Assembly: GCA_913064925.1 (NCBI GenBank)
Contig: CAJYBN010000112.1
Location: 1 to 9,099, forward strand
Direction: 5' to 3'
Source of the DNA: an uncultured Peptococcaceae bacterium
Lineage (GTDB): Bacteria > Bacillota > Desulfotomaculia > Desulfotomaculales > Desulfallaceae
Length of the DNA stretch: 9,099 nt
The position numbers and the translations under genes were made by a program. Under the pieces are notes generated by a model, which did not search any database, had not been told where the DNA came from, and saw only the letters and a program-made list of their open reading frames with translations. This document shows positions 5,882 through 9,099 of this stretch, piece by piece. Every line of letters starts with the position of its first letter. Positions within the stretch are counted from its first letter, which is position 1.

Positions 5882-6368
5882 TAATTCGTTCCGCAGAATC
5901 TAATTTCCTACCCCTTTCACGCCTTTGCCAGCGGCAGCCCAGGGGCCAGCCCTGCTCGTTGATGCGCAGCACCTCCCTGCCCGCGCACTTTGGACAGGTA
6001 ATTTCGGAACGACAGTGGCCCGCCCCGGTGGGCAGCTCCCACTGGTTGCCGCAGCTGTAGCATTTCAGGCGGCGCATAACAATTTCAAAATGTCCTCCTT
6101 CCACCCGGATAGCTTTCCCCTCCACCAGCGCTTCGGCTATTTTAGTCCGGGCGGCGGTCAGTATGCGGTGGTAGGTGGGGCGGGAAACCCCCATTCTTTC
6201 GGCGCAGCTTTCCTGCTCCAGCCCCAGAAGATCCTTTAGTCTGATAGCTTCCAGCTCTTCCACCGTCAGGCAAACTTCTTCCAGTTCGCTAACGGGCACG
6301 CCGGCGGGTTTAAAATAAGTCAACTCGGGCATGTATTCCACCCGGCGACATTTAGGCGGTCTGGACAT
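5871..6368 (-). CDS. DUF134 family DNA-binding protein
   Basis: The protein starts MSRPPKCRRVEYMPELTYFK and continues PAGVPVSELEEVCLTVEELE, the characteristic beginning of DUF134 proteins. Residues 49-76 (LEQESCAERMGVSRPTYHRI) form a sigma-70-region-4-like helix-turn-helix. The C-terminal third adds a zinc-ribbon-like set CYSCGNQW (103-110) and CPKCAG (125-130), with Cys119 between. ATG 6368 is chosen because it matches the family start and has GGAG 10 nt upstream; the frame extends to 6416 but those 16 residues do not fit. At 165 aa it is longer than a minimal DUF134 protein owing to the Cys-rich tail. These proteins are presumed transcription factors; the target is unknown. It stands alone with its own promoter and terminator, and repeats over that promoter suggest self-regulation (inference). 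Confidence 0.9.
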   Translation of the reverse strand: MSRPPKCRRVEYMPELTYFKPAGVPVSELEEVCLTVEELEAIRLKDLLGLEQESCAERMGVSRPTYHRILTAARTKIAEALVEGKAIRVEGGHFEIVMRRLKCYSCGNQWELPTGAGHCRSEITCPKCAGREVLRINEQGWPLGCRWQRRERGRKLDSAERIKKG

Positions 6369-6425
6369 TACACATGCACTCCATTTCATTGATGTAATTT
6401 CGGCTCTTTCACCCATATGCAGCGA

Positions 6426-6473
6426 AACTATACCTACATTATAATTATAGTTGTATTTATAGTTCTATTACAA
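6426..6473 (-). promoter_or_regulatory. Promoter of the DUF134 gene with three TATAGTT half-sites
   Basis: On the minus strand TTGTAA (6468-6473) and TATAAT (6444-6449) are 18 nt apart, a reasonable sigma-A promoter; a second TATAAT is at 6438-6443. TATAGTT occurs on the plus strand at 6446-6452 and 6458-6464 (12 bp apart), and its complement AACTATA at 6426-6432. The copies cover the -10 region and flanks, as an operator would. Confidence 0.5.
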
Positions 6474-6526
6474 ATGTTTTTTCTCCTGCCGGCATGCATA
6501 AATATTTTCTGTTTATAATCCAAACA

Positions 6527-6548
6527 CCGCGCCCGGATACGGGCGCGG
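6527..6548 (-). terminator. Second GC-rich hairpin downstream of the formate ligase
   Basis: CCGCGCCCG (6527-6535) and CGGGCGCGG (6540-6548) form a perfect 9-bp stem with loop GATA. On the minus strand the following bases are TGTTTGGATT, a poor U tail, so it is probably a backup stop or transcript-end stabiliser rather than the main terminator. Confidence 0.5.
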
Positions 6549-6553
6549 CATTG

Positions 6554-6584
6554 AAAAAGGGGTTCCATGGCGGAACCCCTTTTT
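6554..6584 (-). terminator. Strong intrinsic terminator of the formate ligase gene
   Basis: AAAAAGGGGTTCC (6554-6566) and GGAACCCCTTTTT (6572-6584) form a perfect 13-bp stem around ATGGC, starting 12 nt after the stop codon. The A/T ends give a U tract in either direction, so it can work on both strands. Confidence 0.88.
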
Positions 6585-6596
6585 CGCGCGATATAT

Positions 6597-8357
6597 TTAG
6601 AACAGTCCCAGTACCTGGCCGGTTTCCGTATCCACGTCGATTCTGCGGAAAGCCGGGTCGGAACCAGTGCCGGGCATCAAGCTGATGGTACCGGTCATGG
6701 GGCAGAGGAACTTGGCCCCGGCGTAGACCAGGACGTCGCGAACCGGCAGTATCCAGCCCTTGGGCACGCCCTTCAAGGTGGGATCGTGCGACAAGCTCAG
6801 GTGGGTCTTGACCATCATGGTGGCGAAATCCTTGTACGCGGGGTTTTCCTCAAACATCTTGGCCTTGGCTTCGGCTTCCGGCGTCCAGCTTACACCGTCG
6901 GCGCCGTAAACTTCCTTGGCGATAACTTCAACCCTCTGCCGCAGCGGCATTTCCAGCGGGTACAGGAACTTGAAGTCCACCTTGTCGTTGCAGGCGTCGA
7001 TAACGGCATCGGCCAGCTCCAGGGCGCCGTCGCCGCCCTTCAGCCAGTGTTCGGACAGGGCGCAGCGGGCTCCGGCCGCTTCGGCCGCCCTGCGCACAGC
7101 TGCAATTTCGTCTTTGGTGTCGGTGTGGAAAGCGTTGATGCAGACCACTGGGTTAATGCCGGCCTTCCTGATGACGTTGATGTGGTGCACCAGGTTTTCG
7201 CAGCCCTTCTCCACCAGTTCCACGTTTTCCTTGGTGTATTCTTCGGGCAAGGGACGCCCGGGTACCACTTTGGGCCCGCCGCCATGCATCTTGAGGGCCC
7301 TAATGGTGGCCGTGAGCACGGAAACATGCGGCGTATGCCCGCTAAAGCGGCACTTCACGTTCCAGAACTTCTCGAAGCCGATGTCGGCTGCGAATCCGCT
7401 CTCCGTTACGTGGTAATCGAACATCTTCAGGCCGATGCGGTCGGCGATGATGGAGGACTGGCCAATGGCAATGTTGGCAAACGGGCCGGCGTGGACCAGC
7501 ACGGGCTGGTATTCCACGGTGCTCATCAGGGTCGGGTTGATGGCATTTCTCATGAAAGCGGTCATGGCGCCCGCTACTTCCAGGTCCTCAGTGGTCACCG
7601 GGTTGCCTTTCTTGTCATAAGCCACGATGATTTTGCCGATGCGCTCCCGCAGGTCTTTCAGGTCGGTGGCAACGGCCAGGATGGCCATCAGCTCGGAGCT
7701 AACGGCAATGCCGAACTTGGACTGCATCATGTAGCCGTCCATACGGCCGCCGATGCCGATGATGATGTTACGCAGGGCCTGGGCGCAAAAGTCAATGACC
7801 CAACCGAACTCCACCCTGGTGGGGTCTATATCCAGGCGCCGCAAATTCCGCTTGGCCAGCTCGGCGTCGTCATAGTTCCGCTCGTGCTGCATGCGGGCGG
7901 TAAGAGCCACCATGGCCAGGTTGTGGGCATTCATTATATCGTTAATGTCGCCGGTGAGCCCAAGGGAAAACTCGGTCATGGGGATGGCCAGTGCATTGCC
8001 GCCGCCGGCAGCGGTACCCTTGATGTTCATGGTGGGGCCGCCGGAAGGCTGGCGAATGGCCGCGCCCACGTTCATGCCGCGTTTGCCCAGCCCTTCCACC
8101 AAGCCCATGGTGGTGGTGGTTTTACCTTCACCCAGCGGGGTAGGAGTGATGGCGGTAACTTCGATAAATTTGCCGTCGGGTTTATCCTTCAGGCGCTCGG
8201 AAATTTTCATGAAATCAAGCTTGCAAATGCGGCCCATGGGAATGACTTCGTCTTTTTGCAGGCCCAGTTTCTCGCGCCACTCGTCCGGAGTGGGCATGTT
8301 CTTCTCTGCTTCCTGGGCTATCTCAAAGTCTTTCATCTTAGTTGCATCATAAGCCAT
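6597..8357 (-). CDS. fhs: Formate-tetrahydrofolate ligase, divergent subtype
   Basis: This cytoplasmic enzyme uses ATP to join formate to tetrahydrofolate, making 10-formyl-tetrahydrofolate; it is the entry to the methyl branch of the Wood-Ljungdahl pathway and a source of one-carbon units. Landmarks are the P-loop TPTPLGEGKTTTT (71-83), IRQPSGGP (101-108), IKGTAAGGGNALAIPM (112-127), the QALRNIIIGIGGRMDG stretch, VEKGCENLVHHI, CINAFHTDT, SEHWLKGGDGALELA, KTHLSLSHDP and the closing IDVDTETGQVLGLF. The protein is 586 aa against about 557-560 in commonly studied bacterial enzymes. The motif normally NLHxTGDxHA is SLGLTGDIND here (131-140), so two usually conserved histidines are absent, and the C-terminal MPGLP-type block reads MPGTGSDPAF. 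ATG 8357 has a strong AGGAGAGG about 6 nt upstream. It is monocistronic or follows the thioesterase 117 nt upstream. Confidence 0.93.
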   Translation of the reverse strand: MAYDATKMKDFEIAQEAEKNMPTPDEWREKLGLQKDEVIPMGRICKLDFMKISERLKDKPDGKFIEVTAITPTPLGEGKTTTTMGLVEGLGKRGMNVGAAIRQPSGGPTMNIKGTAAGGGNALAIPMTEFSLGLTGDINDIMNAHNLAMVALTARMQHERNYDDAELAKRNLRRLDIDPTRVEFGWVIDFCAQALRNIIIGIGGRMDGYMMQSKFGIAVSSELMAILAVATDLKDLRERIGKIIVAYDKKGNPVTTEDLEVAGAMTAFMRNAINPTLMSTVEYQPVLVHAGPFANIAIGQSSIIADRIGLKMFDYHVTESGFAADIGFEKFWNVKCRFSGHTPHVSVLTATIRALKMHGGGPKVVPGRPLPEEYTKENVELVEKGCENLVHHINVIRKAGINPVVCINAFHTDTKDEIAAVRRAAEAAGARCALSEHWLKGGDGALELADAVIDACNDKVDFKFLYPLEMPLRQRVEVIAKEVYGADGVSWTPEAEAKAKMFEENPAYKDFATMMVKTHLSLSHDPTLKGVPKGWILPVRDVLVYAGAKFLCPMTGTISLMPGTGSDPAFRRIDVDTETGQVLGLF

Positions 8358-8474
8358 ACTTTCCTCTCCTCTCGTATAATATTTTTTCTCATGATGCTGT
8401 TGTTTTGTATACCGCCCGACATCAACCCCCTTGTGCCCGAGTTTATCATGTGAAAAAAATGATTGCCAAACGTC

Positions 8475-8885
8475 CTAAGCCCCGGGTGCACTTTTTTGCG
8501 CTGCCCGCTGAAGAAACTTGTCTGCAGCCACAATGTAACGCTCATGCGTACCCCGCCCGATCAGCTCCTTGTTGTCGCGCGCTTCCACGGCAAAAACCAG
8601 CCGCCGGCCGTCAATCTCTACCAACTCCGAGCGGGCTTCCACGGTTAACCCCACCGGAGTGGCAGCGATATGCTGCACATCTACCCTGATGCCCACAGTG
8701 GTGTGCCCCTCCGGCAACAACGGGTCCACGGAACTGAGCGCGGCTTTTTCCATCAAGCCAATCATGGCCGGCGTGGCAAATACGCTGGCACTGCCGCTGC
8801 CGCAGGCAACGGCGGTGTTCCCCTCATGCACTTCCACCCGGGCCAAGCCCTGTAAACCCACTTTTATTTTGGCGGTTAAAGACAC
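8475..8885 (-). CDS. Hotdog-fold thioesterase, FlK (fluoroacetyl-CoA thioesterase)-like
   Basis: A 136-aa single-domain hotdog protein, predicted cytoplasmic, that should hydrolyse a small acyl-CoA. The body shows GSGSASVFATPAMIGLMEKA (29-48), VGIRVDVQHIAATPVG (64-79), the strand LVEIDGRRLVFAVEARD (88-104) and GTHERYIV (112-119). Thr38, Glu46 and His72 have the same spacing (8 and 26 residues) as the Thr42-Glu50-His76 set of Streptomyces FlK, recalled from the literature. Homologues are widespread in bacteria that make no fluoroacetate, so the native substrate is open. The start is GTG 8885 with AGGGG about 9 nt upstream. It lies ahead of the formate ligase on the same strand with a 117-nt gap and no hairpin terminator between, so some read-through is possible. 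The intergenic AT-rich leader holds no promoter I can call firmly. Confidence 0.88.
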   Translation of the reverse strand: MSLTAKIKVGLQGLARVEVHEGNTAVACGSGSASVFATPAMIGLMEKAALSSVDPLLPEGHTTVGIRVDVQHIAATPVGLTVEARSELVEIDGRRLVFAVEARDNKELIGRGTHERYIVAADKFLQRAAQKSAPGA

Positions 8886-8995
8886 TTTGTTATTCCCCTC
8901 TAGAAAAAATTACAAAGAGAATTATTCTACATAGTAGGGAAAATTTCCTGCTCATAACGAACATTATTTTATTTTATCTCCCGCGCAAAAACAAA

Positions 8996-9015
8996 AAAAC
9001 GGCCGGAGCCGTTTT
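8996..9015 (-). terminator. Intrinsic terminator of the right-edge gene
   Basis: AAAACGGC (8996-9003) and GCCGTTTT (9008-9015) form an 8-bp stem with loop CGGA. On the minus strand it is followed by TTT, G and TTTTT, and the stem begins within the stop codon of the partial gene. Confidence 0.82.
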
Positions 9016-9099
9016 ACTCATAAATCCAGGCGTCTATTACTTTTTTATAATCCATAATTTCACCGGGGGTGAAAAACAAGTCTATTTCCCTCGCCGCGC
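9014..9099 (-). CDS. 3' end of an unidentified gene (partial)
   Basis: The minus-strand frame ending at TAA 9014-9016 is open to the window edge and reads AAREIDLFFTPGEIMDYKKV then IDAWIYE, 27 residues of protein-like sequence followed directly by a terminator. I do not recognise the family from this tail. The aromatic-rich end suggests a folded enzyme C-terminus rather than chance. Confidence 0.7.
   Translation of the reverse strand, partial: AAREIDLFFTPGEIMDYKKVIDAWIYE

Noticed and set aside
6567..8453. Plus-strand ORF of 628 codons antisense to the formate ligase
   Set aside because: Striking length, but it mirrors a well-conserved gene codon for codon, begins inside the terminator and has no recognisable domain; the frame is open because of the codon bias of the real gene.
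8358..8474. Promoter for the formate ligase at the TATTAT near 8376-8381
   Set aside because: The start would fall inside the ribosome binding site and no -35 element is in range, so it was not listed.

Overview
The window reads as a moderately GC-rich stretch of a Gram-positive anaerobe of the class Clostridia, most likely Peptococcaceae-like (Desulfotomaculum/Pelotomaculum type). This is inferred from the style of the proteins (a DUF134 regulator, a formate-tetrahydrofolate ligase, an N-terminally extended dihydropteroate synthase, DUF362 remnants), GTG/TTG starts, AGGGG-type ribosome binding sites and AT-rich intergenic gaps. No 16S or other taxonomic marker is present, so the assignment is tentative. 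All intact genes lie on the minus strand.

Left edge (1-710): the 5' end of a MerR-like helix-turn-helix protein, probably the N-terminus of an IS607-type serine recombinase, runs off the edge. It is preceded by an unusual tract of 10-bp-phased TTGTT repeats between two TGGTAGCT copies that looks like a transposon end. Then come about 550 bases without a convincing gene, holding a chimeric-looking ORF, an 11-bp tandem duplication and an operator-like palindrome.

Folate operon (711-3408): a good sigma-A-type promoter (TTGTCC-N17-TATTAT) drives an HD-domain phosphohydrolase, folP, folB and folK, closely spaced or overlapping. These make and join the pterin half of folate. No gene for the dihydroneopterin-triphosphate dephosphorylation step is visible, and the HD protein is a candidate for it.

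Gene graveyard (3400-3906): a 5'-truncated, frameshifted metallophosphoesterase tail on the plus strand and a DUF362 fragment on the minus strand converge on one hairpin terminator. The folate promoter lies at or next to the edge of the first relic.

Acyl-CoA ligase and regulator (3907-6473): a full-length AMP-forming acyl-CoA ligase with a hairpin-rich upstream region, then a DUF134 DNA-binding protein with its own promoter, overlapped by three TATAGTT half-sites.

C1 metabolism (6527-8885): a full-length but divergent formate-tetrahydrofolate ligase ending in tandem hairpins, preceded by a FlK-like hotdog thioesterase with the Thr-Glu-His spacing of fluoroacetyl-CoA thioesterase. The folate operon supplies the cofactor used by the ligase. 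The right edge holds the last codons of an unidentified gene and its terminator.

Most of the window is ordinary core metabolism. The parts worth a second look are the putative IS607 end, the two convergent relics, the HD protein in the folate operon, and the formate ligase with its substituted motif.
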